Part shown: positions 46,001-54,340 of the stretch, in pieces
How the letters are laid out: every line of letters begins with the position of its first letter
Position numbering within the stretch: the stretch's first letter is position 1
Source of the DNA: Sphingobacterium bovisgrunnientis
GTDB lineage: Bacteria > Bacteroidota > Bacteroidia > Sphingobacteriales > Sphingobacteriaceae
Direction of reading: 5' to 3'
DNA: 64,000 bases
Assembly: GCF_009829085.1 (NCBI RefSeq)
Contig: NZ_WUQY01000002.1
Span: 1-64,000 of the forward strand
Notes under the pieces: model-generated
What the model was told of the DNA's origin: nothing
Database searches by the model: none
The model's input: the letters and a program-made list of their open reading frames with translations, nothing else
Translations under genes and position numbers: made by a program

Positions 46001-46467
46001 CTCAAAACTCGAGCAGCTTTTTCTGCTAGATAATCATCCGTTAAGAACGTGGAAACTTTAGCAACGGCTTCATTCTTAGCGCAAAATTTTAACAATTCCA
46101 ATACATAACCTTTGTTATCTTTATCCTTTACTTGGTCTAAAGCCAATAACAAGCCATTCGCGTATTTTTCACGAGCTGCATCCTTGCCAGGCTGCATTAC
46201 ATAAAAAGCATAAGAATTTGTCGCATATTCAACAGTTGCATTCGGACCGCCTTGTGGTTTTAAGGTAACTAATAATGCAGCTACATCTTCTGGCGTAAAA
46301 TTCTCTAATTCTTTCATAGCCAATAAGAACTTTGATTGTTCTTCCGCTGGCTGCTGGGCTAATACATCAGCAATTTTAGTAGCTGTTGTACGACCCGAAG
46401 GTTGTTGCGCATATGACGCAGTTTGCAACAACAATAATATAGATAGGGTGTTAAAAATTCTTTTCAT
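43069..46467 (-). CDS. HEAT-repeat protein with two C-terminal DUF1080 (3-keto-glycoside hydrolase-like) domains
   Basis: A signal peptide (ending TASYAQ) is followed by about 700 residues of HEAT/ARM-like helical repeats and two DUF1080 domains (about 735-925, starting SIFNGKDLTGW, and about 935-1130, starting EMLFDGTNLDKW). DUF1080 domains have a concanavalin-like fold, and some members hydrolyse 3-keto-glycosides. The first domain contains EPDAGVYLRGTPQVQMWD, the second NNGVGIRTPIEGDAAYLGHE. Two copies in one chain suggest a binding or processive role. It lies in line after the Gfo/Idh oxidoreductase gene, which may make or use 3-keto sugars. Confidence 0.85.
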   Translation of the reverse strand: MKRIFNTLSILLLLQTASYAQQPSGRTTATKIADVLAQQPAEEQSKFLLAMKELENFTPEDVAALLVTLKPQGGPNATVEYATNSYAFYVMQPGKDAAREKYANGLLLALDQVKDKDNKGYVLELLKFCAKNEAVAKVSTFLTDDYLAEKAARVLSAIDTKESSDALNKALTGNVTEKTATAVIGALSEVKNQDAEARIIELIGQFSSDNFQRNAFTALSKFGGQKTYEVLYNKAKSVEFGFDRTNASSLLIEFANNLAKNNNQNLATQVATRVYKEANGESAIGAKVAALELLSRLQPSKQRKELLKISSSNNAILRNVALGLLGNGASASDMKKIASSLLKLDAQGQESVFNFLRTKDSKASIAVIEKSLPKLKGEEAKIAAYNTLSVLTEGANTEFLIGQLATASTKEADVLKTLLLTSKNAQTIDVVNKVIGSADEKTQLALLDVLSKRSNPNSAAQIFSLLNSSNSTVKAAAYTALPNVVNDNDFDKIIEVLGKADAKDVNAAQQAAIVALQNNADKANIVKRLSENISRSLAPSSARYFPIFAGEGSDESLKTITNYIGQDNPLRADAIKALASWSNTSSLDALTALLRTEKDATLFSTVFDGFIRQLNASKVNNDQKTILLKDAFEYAQNTRQKNTALGSLRATGTYSALAFASRFLEDKDLKGTATDVVMNITADNKSFIGTDVRQWLEKAQNNLSGSESSYLREAIVRHLAEMPKGESYVSIFNGKDLTGWKGLVENPIKRAQMSAKELAAKQEIADKKMRENWKAEDGSLVFSGHGDNIATVKHYGDFELILDWKLDKNGKEPDAGVYLRGTPQVQMWDISRTDVGAQVGSGGLYNNQKHESKPSKVADNPLGEWNNMKIKMVGEKVWVWLNGELVVDNVILENYWDRNQSIFPTEQIELQAHGSRVWYRDIFIKELPRKVTYTLSDAEKKEGFEMLFDGTNLDKWTSSTAYEITEEGVLRSNPDAKFGKNIYTKNEYSDFVYRFEFKLTPGANNGVGIRTPIEGDAAYLGHEIQILDDNADVYKNLAPYQYHGSVYGIIAAKRGALKPLGEWNEQEIRVQGSKIKVTLNGKVIVDGDIKEATKNGAADKKDHPGLKRTTGHIGFLGHGTEVFFRNIRVKSL

Positions 46468-46479
46468 GGGTTGATATAA

Positions 46480-47745
46480 TTACATTGTCCAAGGACCTCT
46501 CATAGGTTGATCGATCAAACGATTCGCTGCTTCATCATTCACAAATTCTTGTTTGTCTGAATCAAAGTGTAAAGTGCGATTCAAGCGCAAAGCCGCCAGA
46601 CCTAGATTTACTAATGTACTCGAGTAGTATCCATTCTCTTCGTTCAATGCAAATTTTTGACGTGTACGTACAGCTTCAACAAAATCAGTCATTTGAGGTG
46701 CTGGATCTGGATATTGTGCCAACTTACGTTCTAAATCTGGAATATCAGATTTGAAACCTCTATATAATTTTCCTTTTGGTCCTTCGATATAAGCTTTACC
46801 AACTTCAGTTCCTTCACCATCCAAAATGATTTGACAACCATCTGCAAATGTATACGTGATTTTTCTCCAGGTACCTACCGCATCCGAATGTTGTTGTGGA
46901 GCATCCACTTCTACTTTCACAGGACTCTCGTTATCTTTACCTAAGAAATATTGGACAGGATCCAGATAATGTTGTCCCATATCACCTAGACCACCACCAT
47001 CATAATCCCAATATCCACGGAATGTCGTATGCACGCGGTGTGTACTATATGGTTTGTAAGGCGCTGGCCCCAACCACATTTCGTAATCCAATTCTTTTGG
47101 TGCTAGCTCTACTGGAAGATTTTCTTTTCCTACCCAATAGAATTTCCAATCGAAACCTGTATGCTTACTGATTGTTACTTTCAATGGCCAACCCAACATA
47201 CCTGTATCTACTACTTTTTTGATTTTTTTCACAGGCACATTCATACCATAAAAATTGGAATCAAAACGAAACCAAGTATTTAATCTGAAGATATTGCCAT
47301 GTTGCGCAATTGCTTCTTTTACCTTTTTACCTTCACCGATGGTACGTGTCATTGGTTTCTCACACCAAATATCTTTTCCTGATCGTGCTGCCTCAAGAGC
47401 CATCAAACCATGCCAGTGTGGAGGAGTTGCGATATGGACGATGTCTACTTCTGGATTTTGAATCAAATCTCTGAAATCATGATGCTCTTTTACACCACCA
47501 CCTAGTGCTTTTTGTGCTAATGCTAAATGTCTAGAATCTACATCACAGATAGCTACAGTTTTCGTGCCTGCGTAACCAAAGTGACCTCTTCCCATTGAAC
47601 CTACTCCAATCACCCCTTTTGTAAGATGATCGGAAGGAGCCAAGTACCCTTTGCCCAGAACAAATCTTGGAACAATTGTAAAGGCAGCAGCTCCAATCAA
47701 TGATTTTTTGATAAAATCACGTCTTGAAGAATTTTGTTTGTCCAT
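46480..47745 (-). CDS. Gfo/Idh/MocA-family oxidoreductase with Tat signal
   Basis: The N-terminus has a twin-arginine signal (SSRRDFIKKSLIGAAAF, Arg 7-8), and the mature part begins GVIGVGSMGRGHF, the Rossmann nucleotide-binding loop. EKPMTRTIGEGKKVKEAI is the family's catalytic EKP motif. These enzymes oxidise or rearrange sugars with tightly bound NAD(P); Tat export in the folded state fits retained cofactor. It lies 12 bp from the HEAT/DUF1080 gene, so the two probably act in one pathway, such as 3-keto-sugar metabolism. This link is inferred. Confidence 0.9.
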   Translation of the reverse strand: MDKQNSSRRDFIKKSLIGAAAFTIVPRFVLGKGYLAPSDHLTKGVIGVGSMGRGHFGYAGTKTVAICDVDSRHLALAQKALGGGVKEHHDFRDLIQNPEVDIVHIATPPHWHGLMALEAARSGKDIWCEKPMTRTIGEGKKVKEAIAQHGNIFRLNTWFRFDSNFYGMNVPVKKIKKVVDTGMLGWPLKVTISKHTGFDWKFYWVGKENLPVELAPKELDYEMWLGPAPYKPYSTHRVHTTFRGYWDYDGGGLGDMGQHYLDPVQYFLGKDNESPVKVEVDAPQQHSDAVGTWRKITYTFADGCQIILDGEGTEVGKAYIEGPKGKLYRGFKSDIPDLERKLAQYPDPAPQMTDFVEAVRTRQKFALNEENGYYSSTLVNLGLAALRLNRTLHFDSDKQEFVNDEAANRLIDQPMRGPWTM

Positions 47746-47774
47746 ATCTTAAATAATTAATTTTATAAATGAGT

Positions 47775-49025
47775 TTAGTTATTCGTTATTAATGCGTCGA
47801 GATTACTTTTAAAATAATCTACAACAGTATATCTTACCAATCCTTGCGCATAGCCATTTTCGCCCAACGAAGACAGGTGTATCTCACACTTTTGTCTAAT
47901 TGCATTCATTGTATATTTATTTAAACTTTGTTGAATAGGAATTGTAATTAATGAACCTGCCTTTGCAAATTTTCCACTTAGCACCACTGATTCAGGATTT
48001 AGGATTTGAATCAATAAGGATATTGCCTTTCCTAAGTTATTACCAAGATTCGCAATCAAATCAATTGCATATTGATCACCTTGATTTGCTACTTCAATAA
48101 TGTGTTGTGGCTGAAGATCCGAGATATTAGGTAAGTTCTTTAATAAAGTAGGAATTCCTTTTGCGATGTCTTGACGCGCTTGATTTACAAGGAATATTCC
48201 CGAAGCAATCGTTTCCAGACATCCTCTTTTGCCGCAATAGCACAAATCGCCCTCATCCACAAATACCATATGCCCCATTTCACCAGCAAAACCTTCATTG
48301 CCCATATAAACTTTACCGTCTATGATAACACCAAGTCCGATACCCCAATCCATCAAAATGACAAGTACATTTTCTCTATTTTGTGCAGCCCCATAAGCCA
48401 ACTCACTCAATGCTGCACCCTTGACATCGTTGATGACTGCTACGTGCTTTCCTAATTTCTGCTTCAAATAGGCTGAAATATTAAAAGCATTGTTACTATA
48501 GAAAGTTTGGTTTGTTCCTTGTTTGTAATTAATAAGACCTGGCATGCTCAACCCAATGGCAGAAATATATTGCTCATCAATTTGCATATCCGTATAGTAC
48601 TGTTTTATGACCTGTACCAGGTCATCTATATCATTTTCGTCTGTGCTAATTTCGAAGGGATATGATTTGCGTTCGAATAATATATTATTATTATTGTCCA
48701 TGACAACCATGCGCACAGAAAAACGCTCTACTTCAACACATAATACATTGAAGACACCATCACTCAGCTGATAAAGTATAGGCTTACGGCCACCAATAGA
48801 CTCTCCCTTTTCTTTCGAAACTAATAGTTTTCGTTCGTGTAGATCTAGTACTAGATTATTCATTGTCGGAAAGCTAAGCCCAACATCTTGGACAAGCTCG
48901 CCTAAAGTGAGCGTTTCTTTGTCGAAAAGCGTCATCATCAACTTTACTTTGTTTAAAGCTGACTTACGTTTTATCGTAGTTTTTGCTGACCCAACTTCTT
49001 TTAATAAATCCTCTAGTAGACTCAT
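47775..49025 (-). CDS. ROK-family transcriptional regulator
   Basis: The ATG at 49023-49025 gives MSLLEDLLKEVGSAKTT and an N-terminal winged helix (about 20-80; TLGELVQDVGLSFPTMNNLVLDL), then the ROK domain (about 95-416) with the zinc motif CYCGKRGCLETIASG and an ATP-binding MDWGIGLGVII loop. The helix-turn-helix marks it as a regulator of the NagC/XylR type rather than a plain sugar kinase. A longer frame from 49091 adds 22 mostly hydrophobic residues and is less likely. It is upstream of and in line with the oxidoreductase gene and probably controls this sugar block. Confidence 0.88.
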   Translation of the reverse strand: MSLLEDLLKEVGSAKTTIKRKSALNKVKLMMTLFDKETLTLGELVQDVGLSFPTMNNLVLDLHERKLLVSKEKGESIGGRKPILYQLSDGVFNVLCVEVERFSVRMVVMDNNNNILFERKSYPFEISTDENDIDDLVQVIKQYYTDMQIDEQYISAIGLSMPGLINYKQGTNQTFYSNNAFNISAYLKQKLGKHVAVINDVKGAALSELAYGAAQNRENVLVILMDWGIGLGVIIDGKVYMGNEGFAGEMGHMVFVDEGDLCYCGKRGCLETIASGIFLVNQARQDIAKGIPTLLKNLPNISDLQPQHIIEVANQGDQYAIDLIANLGNNLGKAISLLIQILNPESVVLSGKFAKAGSLITIPIQQSLNKYTMNAIRQKCEIHLSSLGENGYAQGLVRYTVVDYFKSNLDALITNN

Positions 49026-49040
49026 AATACAGGTTATGCT

Positions 49041-49048
49041 CAAAAGTA
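49041..49048 (-). promoter_or_regulatory. Possible -7 element of the ROK operon
   Basis: CAAAAGTA on the plus strand is TACTTTTG on the minus strand, a TAnnTTTG match 16 bases before the ROK start codon. Confidence 0.4.
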
Positions 49049-49223
49049 CTAAAACAGACATTACAAAAGAAAAAAAATATAGATATAACAAAAACTTTAC
49101 TAAAAATTTTAATCAAGTTAGCTTGAATCAACAAATAATTAAAAACGTAAACACATTGATTATAGTGTTCCACTTCAGAATTTTCCTTTCGTAAAAGTCT
49201 TTCTCATAAAAAGTTAATTAATC

Positions 49224-49254
49224 ATTGTTAACACAGATTTAATGATTATCTTTG
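49224..49254 (+). promoter_or_regulatory. Promoter of rplY
   Basis: ATTG (49224-49227), 19 bases, then TATCTTTG (49247-49254) fits the Bacteroidota promoter form with one mismatch in the -33 element. The start codon is at 49280. Confidence 0.7.
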
Positions 49255-49279
49255 CACCTCAAAATTTATATATTTTAAT

Positions 49280-49879
49280 ATGAAATCAATTGCTATTAGC
49301 GGTTCTGTAAGACAGAACGTAGGGAAAAGAGATGCAAAAGGATTGCGTTACGAAGGACAAGTTCCTGCAGTTCTTTATGGTGGTACTACACAAACTCACC
49401 TTTCTGTATCCGCAGCTGATTTGAAAGCAGTTCTTTACACTCCAGATGTTGTTATCGTTGAGTTAAACTTCGATGGAAAAACTGTAAGAGCTATCGTTCA
49501 AGACGCGCAATTCCACCCATTAACTGATTTAGTTACTCATATTGACTTTTTAGAATTATTTGATGACAAAGAAGTATCATTAAATATTCCTATTAAATTA
49601 ACAGGAACTTCTCCAGGTGTGAAAATGGGGGGTAAATTAGTTCAAAAATTACGTAAACTACGTGTTAAAGCATTACCTAACAACTTGCCTCAAGTTATCG
49701 AAGTTCCTATGGAATCTTTAGAAGTTGGTAAATCTTTCCGCGTTGACCAAGTAAAATTAGAGAACGCAAAAGTATTAAACAACGCTGACGATACTATCGT
49801 ATCTGTAATCATGTCACGTGCATTACGTCAAGCAGAGCAAGAAGCAGCTAAAGCGGCTAAAGGCGGTAAGAAAAAATAA
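49280..49879 (+). CDS. rplY: Ribosomal protein bL25 (Ctc/TL5 type)
   Basis: The 199-residue protein has the 5S-RNA-binding L25 domain (1-95; GKRDAKGLRYEGQVPAVLYGG) and the C-terminal CTC domain (about 100-185; VSLNIPIKLTGTSPGVKMGGKLVQ) typical of the long form, and a Lys-rich tail GGKKK. It binds 5S rRNA in the large subunit. Pth follows, a common neighbour in Bacteroidota. It is separated from pth by a clear terminator, so the two are expressed separately. Confidence 0.95.
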   Translation: MKSIAISGSVRQNVGKRDAKGLRYEGQVPAVLYGGTTQTHLSVSAADLKAVLYTPDVVIVELNFDGKTVRAIVQDAQFHPLTDLVTHIDFLELFDDKEVSLNIPIKLTGTSPGVKMGGKLVQKLRKLRVKALPNNLPQVIEVPMESLEVGKSFRVDQVKLENAKVLNNADDTIVSVIMSRALRQAEQEAAKAAKGGKKK

Positions 49880-49903
49880 TTTTTTCCAGCTGGCAAAAAT
49901 GGA

Positions 49904-49931
49904 GGGCATCGAAATATCGATGCCCTTTTTT
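49904..49931 (+). terminator. Intrinsic terminator after rplY
   Basis: GGGCATCG (49904-49911) and CGATGCCC (49918-49925), 6-base loop, followed by six T residues. Confidence 0.9.
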
Positions 49932-49953
49932 CGTAGCATATGAAATCATTTTT

Positions 49954-49961
49954 TACCTTTG
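49954..49961 (+). promoter_or_regulatory. -7 element just before pth
   Basis: TACCTTTG matches TAnnTTTG and ends only five bases before the pth start codon. Transcription would start at or next to the ATG, giving a leaderless or almost leaderless mRNA. The -33 region is a poor match. Confidence 0.5.
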
Positions 49962-49965
49962 TACC

Positions 49966-50529
49966 ATGAATTTTTTGATTGTTGGTCTCGGAAATATCGG
50001 CAGCGAATATGCCGATACTCGACATAATATTGGATTTATGGTGGCGGATGAACTGGCTAAGCAGGCAGGCAGCACTTGGTCATTATTAAAACATGCGTAC
50101 TACACAGAATTCAAACTACGTAGCCATAATGTGTATGTGATCAAACCAACCACTTATATGAACTTAAGCGGTAAAGCTGTGAATTATTGGATGCAACAAT
50201 TAAAAGTTCCAATTGACAATGTGTTAGTGATAGTGGATGATCTAGCGATACCTTTTGGATCACTACGTATTAAACCTAAAGGTTCTGCCGCTGGACACAA
50301 TGGTCTTAAATCCATTGAAGCACTTTGCGGCGGTCAAAATTACCCAAGACTACGCTTTGGTATAGGAGACAATTACCCGAAAGGAAGACAAGTCGATTAT
50401 GTATTGGGACCTTTTGATAAAGAAGAGCAAAAAGAATTACCTTCTTTAATTGAACATTCCGTTAAGATGGTACATTCATTCGTAAGCATCGGGATTGGAC
50501 TTACAATGACAAACTTGAATACGAAGTAA
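49966..50529 (+). CDS. pth: Peptidyl-tRNA hydrolase
   Basis: The 187-residue protein shows the complete Pth pattern: MNFLIVGLGNIGSEYADTRHNIGF with catalytic His, KPTTYMNLSGKAV, VDDLAIPFGSLRIKPKGSAAGHNGLKS and RLRFGIG. It frees peptides from peptidyl-tRNAs that drop off the ribosome. Length is normal. It follows rplY after a strong terminator and a -7 element only five bases before its ATG. Confidence 0.97.
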   Translation: MNFLIVGLGNIGSEYADTRHNIGFMVADELAKQAGSTWSLLKHAYYTEFKLRSHNVYVIKPTTYMNLSGKAVNYWMQQLKVPIDNVLVIVDDLAIPFGSLRIKPKGSAAGHNGLKSIEALCGGQNYPRLRFGIGDNYPKGRQVDYVLGPFDKEEQKELPSLIEHSVKMVHSFVSIGIGLTMTNLNTK

Positions 50530-50555
50530 GTGTATTTCCTTCTATAAGAAAAAAT

Positions 50556-50584
50556 GAAAGCCACTCCAAATTGGAGTGGCTTTC
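50556..50584. terminator. Bidirectional terminator between pth and the phosphoesterase gene
   Basis: GAAAGCCACTCCAA (50556-50569) and TTGGAGTGGCTTTC (50571-50584) form a 14-bp perfect stem between convergent genes. Confidence 0.85.
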
Positions 50585-50587
50585 TGC

Positions 50588-51997
50588 TTATTTAATGGTA
50601 GATGTATATATATTTCCGAATCGATCTGTAACTCTGATCTTTACGGAAGCATTTTCTTTTTTTAACTTGGCTTTAAAAAGGTGATTGGTTTTACTTGGAG
50701 CAATCCAATCATACTTTATTTTTGAACGATCAGTACATAATGCCTGCACATATGGATCTACTCCTTCGTACCTAGCCATTTCACCGATTACATTATCATC
50801 CTCAAGCCATTCAACTTTCCAAGCGGAATCATAGTTCCATACATTAGCAACAATATTTCCTTCATTATCTATTTGCGCGCGAAATTGATATTCTTTAGGA
50901 TAACCTTGACTTTTGTAATACCATGATACCTCAGAATCATTAATCTCAAAAACACGATAGCCTCTCGGTGTACCGTCGGTACAAACATCTAAACTCCACC
51001 AACTGCCAGATGCTGCCGCAATATTGTGTTCGTAGAGCGAATCAGAATGAACAATATTATTGCTCAAATGCGTATGTCCAGACAAAATATGAGTTTTGTG
51101 CTCTTTCAACAGATTATACAAAGGATCAGCATTGATAGTTGTTCCGCCCATAAGCGAATAATTATACTGAAACGCAGGTTTTTCAACTTGTAGCCTAGTT
51201 GGAATATGCAGCATTACAAATACAGTCTTATCTTTGGGGACATATTTTAAATCTCTCTCTAACCATAGAAAAGTTTGTTCATCTATATACCCCATATAAA
51301 AATAATCCCTTCCGATATAGAAATTATTATTCAAGATGATATAATGTACATTACCCACATCAAATGAATATCGAGTCGGCCCGAAATGCTTATTAAAGTG
51401 TGTCTCTGACGTTTCAAAAGATCTTCCCCAGTAAGCCATGTCATGATTACCGATAGTTCTGTAAACAGGTACATTTAATTTACTCATAGCTTCGACATAG
51501 GGCTCAAACAAATTAGGATCATCCCCTACCAAATCGCCTAGATCAACACCAAACCATATTGATTTTTTATCCTTTTCAAGTGTTTGCTGAATATCAGTTA
51601 ACACATAATCTTCATACAATTTGAGATCATCTCTATTGGCTACCTGTACATCAGTCTGCACAAAAAACATATATGCCTTATCAGATTTTGTACTTTTAAT
51701 CAAGTCAAAATCATAGTTCGATTTTGAGGATTCTATCTTTTGGTAAAAACTTGGAATAGTTTTTAATACATTCGGAACATAACCACTTGGCGTTGATATT
51801 TGGACGAATTTATCTCCTTCACTACTCTGCAATGAATAATATCCATTTTTATCCGTAATTGTTGTTGATATTCCAACACTTACAACCACATTAGGAACAA
51901 CTTTGTTATTTGCACGTACGTAACCGGAAATTTGCTGTTGAGCAAAAGCAATAAAGATTTGTGCAGCAACAAATATTACTATAAGAAAAACTCTCAT
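50588..51997 (-). CDS. Secreted calcineurin-like phosphoesterase
   Basis: A signal peptide (1-20) is followed by a carboxypeptidase-regulatory-like beta domain (about 22-100; QISGYVRANNKVVPNVVVSV), the metallophosphatase core and a C-terminal beta domain. Metal motifs are TDVQ (D116; the usual DxH is replaced by DxQ, as in related secreted families), GDLVGD (D155), GNHD (183-186), MLHIP and SGHTH. It probably removes phosphate or cuts phosphodiesters outside the cytoplasm. It lies after the NAGPA-type glycosidase gene (18-bp gap), so both may act on one phosphate-bearing sugar substrate. Confidence 0.85.
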   Translation of the reverse strand: MRVFLIVIFVAAQIFIAFAQQQISGYVRANNKVVPNVVVSVGISTTITDKNGYYSLQSSEGDKFVQISTPSGYVPNVLKTIPSFYQKIESSKSNYDFDLIKSTKSDKAYMFFVQTDVQVANRDDLKLYEDYVLTDIQQTLEKDKKSIWFGVDLGDLVGDDPNLFEPYVEAMSKLNVPVYRTIGNHDMAYWGRSFETSETHFNKHFGPTRYSFDVGNVHYIILNNNFYIGRDYFYMGYIDEQTFLWLERDLKYVPKDKTVFVMLHIPTRLQVEKPAFQYNYSLMGGTTINADPLYNLLKEHKTHILSGHTHLSNNIVHSDSLYEHNIAAASGSWWSLDVCTDGTPRGYRVFEINDSEVSWYYKSQGYPKEYQFRAQIDNEGNIVANVWNYDSAWKVEWLEDDNVIGEMARYEGVDPYVQALCTDRSKIKYDWIAPSKTNHLFKAKLKKENASVKIRVTDRFGNIYTSTIK

Positions 51998-52014
51998 TCT
52001 ATTTTAAAATGACA

Positions 52015-53049
52015 TTATTGTAAACTGACCCCAGTTAATACTGCTCGTTGAGAACCTCCACTAGGTTTGATTGTTTCTTTTCCATTTACCAACATACCAC
52101 TTGAACCGCCTCCATCTAAATTCAAAGCTTCAACACAGCCTAAGGATTTCATTACATTTGCCACATCTAATGTAGTGAGACCAGCAACACCTGCTGTAAC
52201 ATTTCTACCTTCGCAAACAAATAATATCATTTTCTTATCAACGGTAATACCTATCGCCGTACGTGGTTGATTTGAAGTAGAAGACACGTCTAACATTTCT
52301 TCAATGTATGTATTTTTAATCTCGCCATTTTTAAGCAACACGCCCACACCACCAATCGCAGTTTTTGCATTCAAAACCGTTGCAGTCTCTGGAAATGTAG
52401 CTGTAGGGACGCCCAATGGAGTTTTTGAAGCATCATTCGCAGCAGGCTTATTATAAGAATAATTTAAACCAGCACTAGTAAAATACGTCCACGACGCTTT
52501 GAAAGAATTATCCTGCATTTGAGAAAATGCACCTAAAGTTGGATACCACATTGTAACCCAATCTTTCGAGAAATAATTCTGATTGGGAGCTAGCATAACA
52601 CCATTTTTGACAACTAAATTTTGTGAAAAATAAAAAGCGTTTGCATAATAGAACAAACCAGCATTAATTATAATAGGTTTGGGCGTTTTAGCATAAAACT
52701 GTGTCAAGGTATTAACAGTTTTCGAACCATACCCCTTAGCCGTTTCATCGTATGCAATATCTCCCAATATGTCAAAAGTAGCCTTTGACATATCTCCCAC
52801 AGCAATATAAGCGATAGCTTGTTTATTTTGCAAAGTAGCAGGAGATTTGTAAACTGTGATATGGTTTGGTAAGTCACCAAATGTCTTTTCAACATTAGTC
52901 CAACCTAATTTTACAATGTTTTCATTTTTTTCACCTCCTTTATCAGGTTCTTCTACACCCCAAGTTGGAGGAGTATGTGTTTCTTCTTTACAGGAATAAC
53001 TAGAACATATAGCTAAAGCTAAGAGCAATTTTACACTAGATTTTATCAT
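52015..53049 (-). CDS. NAGPA-type phosphodiester glycosidase lipoprotein
   Basis: A lipoprotein signal (LLALAICSSYSC) leads into a 320-residue domain ending with ALNLDGGGSSGMLVNG and RAVLTGVSL, the clear signature of the phosphodiester glycosidase family (PF09992). The human member NAGPA removes GlcNAc from GlcNAc-1-phosphodiester groups. RTAIGITVDKKMILFVCEG is also typical. The bacterial substrates are little known but should be sugar-1-phosphodiesters, as in wall teichoic acids or phosphoglycans. It is in line with the AGE epimerase and the phosphoesterase. Confidence 0.88.
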   Translation of the reverse strand: MIKSSVKLLLALAICSSYSCKEETHTPPTWGVEEPDKGGEKNENIVKLGWTNVEKTFGDLPNHITVYKSPATLQNKQAIAYIAVGDMSKATFDILGDIAYDETAKGYGSKTVNTLTQFYAKTPKPIIINAGLFYYANAFYFSQNLVVKNGVMLAPNQNYFSKDWVTMWYPTLGAFSQMQDNSFKASWTYFTSAGLNYSYNKPAANDASKTPLGVPTATFPETATVLNAKTAIGGVGVLLKNGEIKNTYIEEMLDVSSTSNQPRTAIGITVDKKMILFVCEGRNVTAGVAGLTTLDVANVMKSLGCVEALNLDGGGSSGMLVNGKETIKPSGGSQRAVLTGVSLQ

Positions 53050-53081
53050 AATTTAGGGATATAAAAAGTTTATTATTAATA

Positions 53082-54257
53082 CTATACTATTAGCGGTTGT
53101 TTATTGACAGATTCAATTGCCTTATATACTTTTAATAAAGCACGTGGTACGTGGAAACAGCCTTTCCATTTACCTCCTTTCAGTGTAAGCAATGGTTCGC
53201 CCTGACGATTCAAGTACCCGTACCATTCGCCATAAGTAGGATCCGAAAAACGTGTGAATGTATAGGCATCCAGTTTCTCAAACCACACTTTACATTTTTC
53301 ATTTCCTGTATACGCATAGCCTTTGGCCATGCATACTAAAGCCTCCAAATGCACCCACCACAATTTCTGATCCCACTCCAACTGTTGAGGTGGACGGTTT
53401 AAAATATCTTTGAAATACAATATGCCGCCATATTGCTCATCCCAACCATACTCTAAGGCGCGTAATGCAATAGCAATACATTTATTCATCAAAACAGAAT
53501 CTTGACGACGATCAGCCAAATCCATCATAAACCACATAGCTTCTATGATGTGACCAGGATTTACTAGACGTCCTTCAAATGTATCAGAGAATGATCCATC
53601 CAAATGCACACTCTCCATAATCAAACCACTGTCCGATTGATAAAATACCTCCATTACTTCATGGATAATTTCATCAATCAGCGTTTCAACGGTTTGCGTT
53701 CCAACAAGGTGTTCTAATTCCAAGGATAGATTACTTAAGATCATTGGAAGAGAAAAACCCTTAAGATTGCGCGTACCAGGATATGCCTTACTGTATCTTC
53801 CTTTGGGATTATCTTGTCTTGCTATGATTCGGTTGAATGTATCTACGGCAACCTGAGCATACTCATCTTTGTTGGTGATCTTGTACAATGAAGCTAATCC
53901 CATTGTGGCAAAGCAATCCGAAAAAATATTATACGGTTGGACTAAAGGCTTGCCGCTACGATCCAAAGCAAAATACCAATCTCCATTAGCGTCACGACCA
54001 TGATCCAAGATAAATCGTGCCCCATGTTCCGCAATAGATTTCCATTCTTCCTTTGACTCTACGCGATCATACATCGTAGACATTGTCCAAATTTGACGAC
54101 CTTGCAGCCACATAAATTTGTCCGTATCGAAAACAGAACCACCGCGCTCTAAACACGTAAAATATCCCCCAAACTCTTTATCAATAGAATATTTCTCCCA
54201 AAAGGGTAAAACATTCAAGAGTAATTCACCCTTATATTTTCTTGCGTATTCGATCAT
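53082..54257 (-). CDS. AGE-family (N-acylglucosamine 2-epimerase-like) epimerase
   Basis: The 391-residue protein has no signal peptide and shows the (alpha/alpha)6-barrel pattern of AGE enzymes: ERGGSVFDTDKFMWLQGRQIWTMS at the start, RLVNPGHIIEAMWFM with catalytic His and WWVHLEALVCM with another. AGE enzymes interconvert GlcNAc and ManNAc, or epimerise related sugars such as cellobiose or mannose. Next to an NAGPA-type glycosidase, a role in amino-sugar breakdown is plausible. Which sugar it uses cannot be read from the sequence. Confidence 0.9.
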   Translation of the reverse strand: MIEYARKYKGELLLNVLPFWEKYSIDKEFGGYFTCLERGGSVFDTDKFMWLQGRQIWTMSTMYDRVESKEEWKSIAEHGARFILDHGRDANGDWYFALDRSGKPLVQPYNIFSDCFATMGLASLYKITNKDEYAQVAVDTFNRIIARQDNPKGRYSKAYPGTRNLKGFSLPMILSNLSLELEHLVGTQTVETLIDEIIHEVMEVFYQSDSGLIMESVHLDGSFSDTFEGRLVNPGHIIEAMWFMMDLADRRQDSVLMNKCIAIALRALEYGWDEQYGGILYFKDILNRPPQQLEWDQKLWWVHLEALVCMAKGYAYTGNEKCKVWFEKLDAYTFTRFSDPTYGEWYGYLNRQGEPLLTLKGGKWKGCFHVPRALLKVYKAIESVNKQPLIV

Positions 54258-54294
54258 TATATGATTACAAGATTTAGTATTTTATTTAAAATAA

Positions 54295-54327
54295 ATCATC
54301 CACACAAATGCTATTTGTGTGGATGAT
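54295..54327 (-). terminator. Strong hairpin after the second GHL10-like gene
   Basis: ATCATCCACACAAAT (54295-54309) and ATTTGTGTGGATGAT (54313-54327) form a 15-bp perfect stem with a 3-base loop, downstream of the GHL gene on the minus strand. The T-rich tract beyond it is moderate. Confidence 0.8.
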
Positions 54328-54340
54328 TAGATATAGTTAA

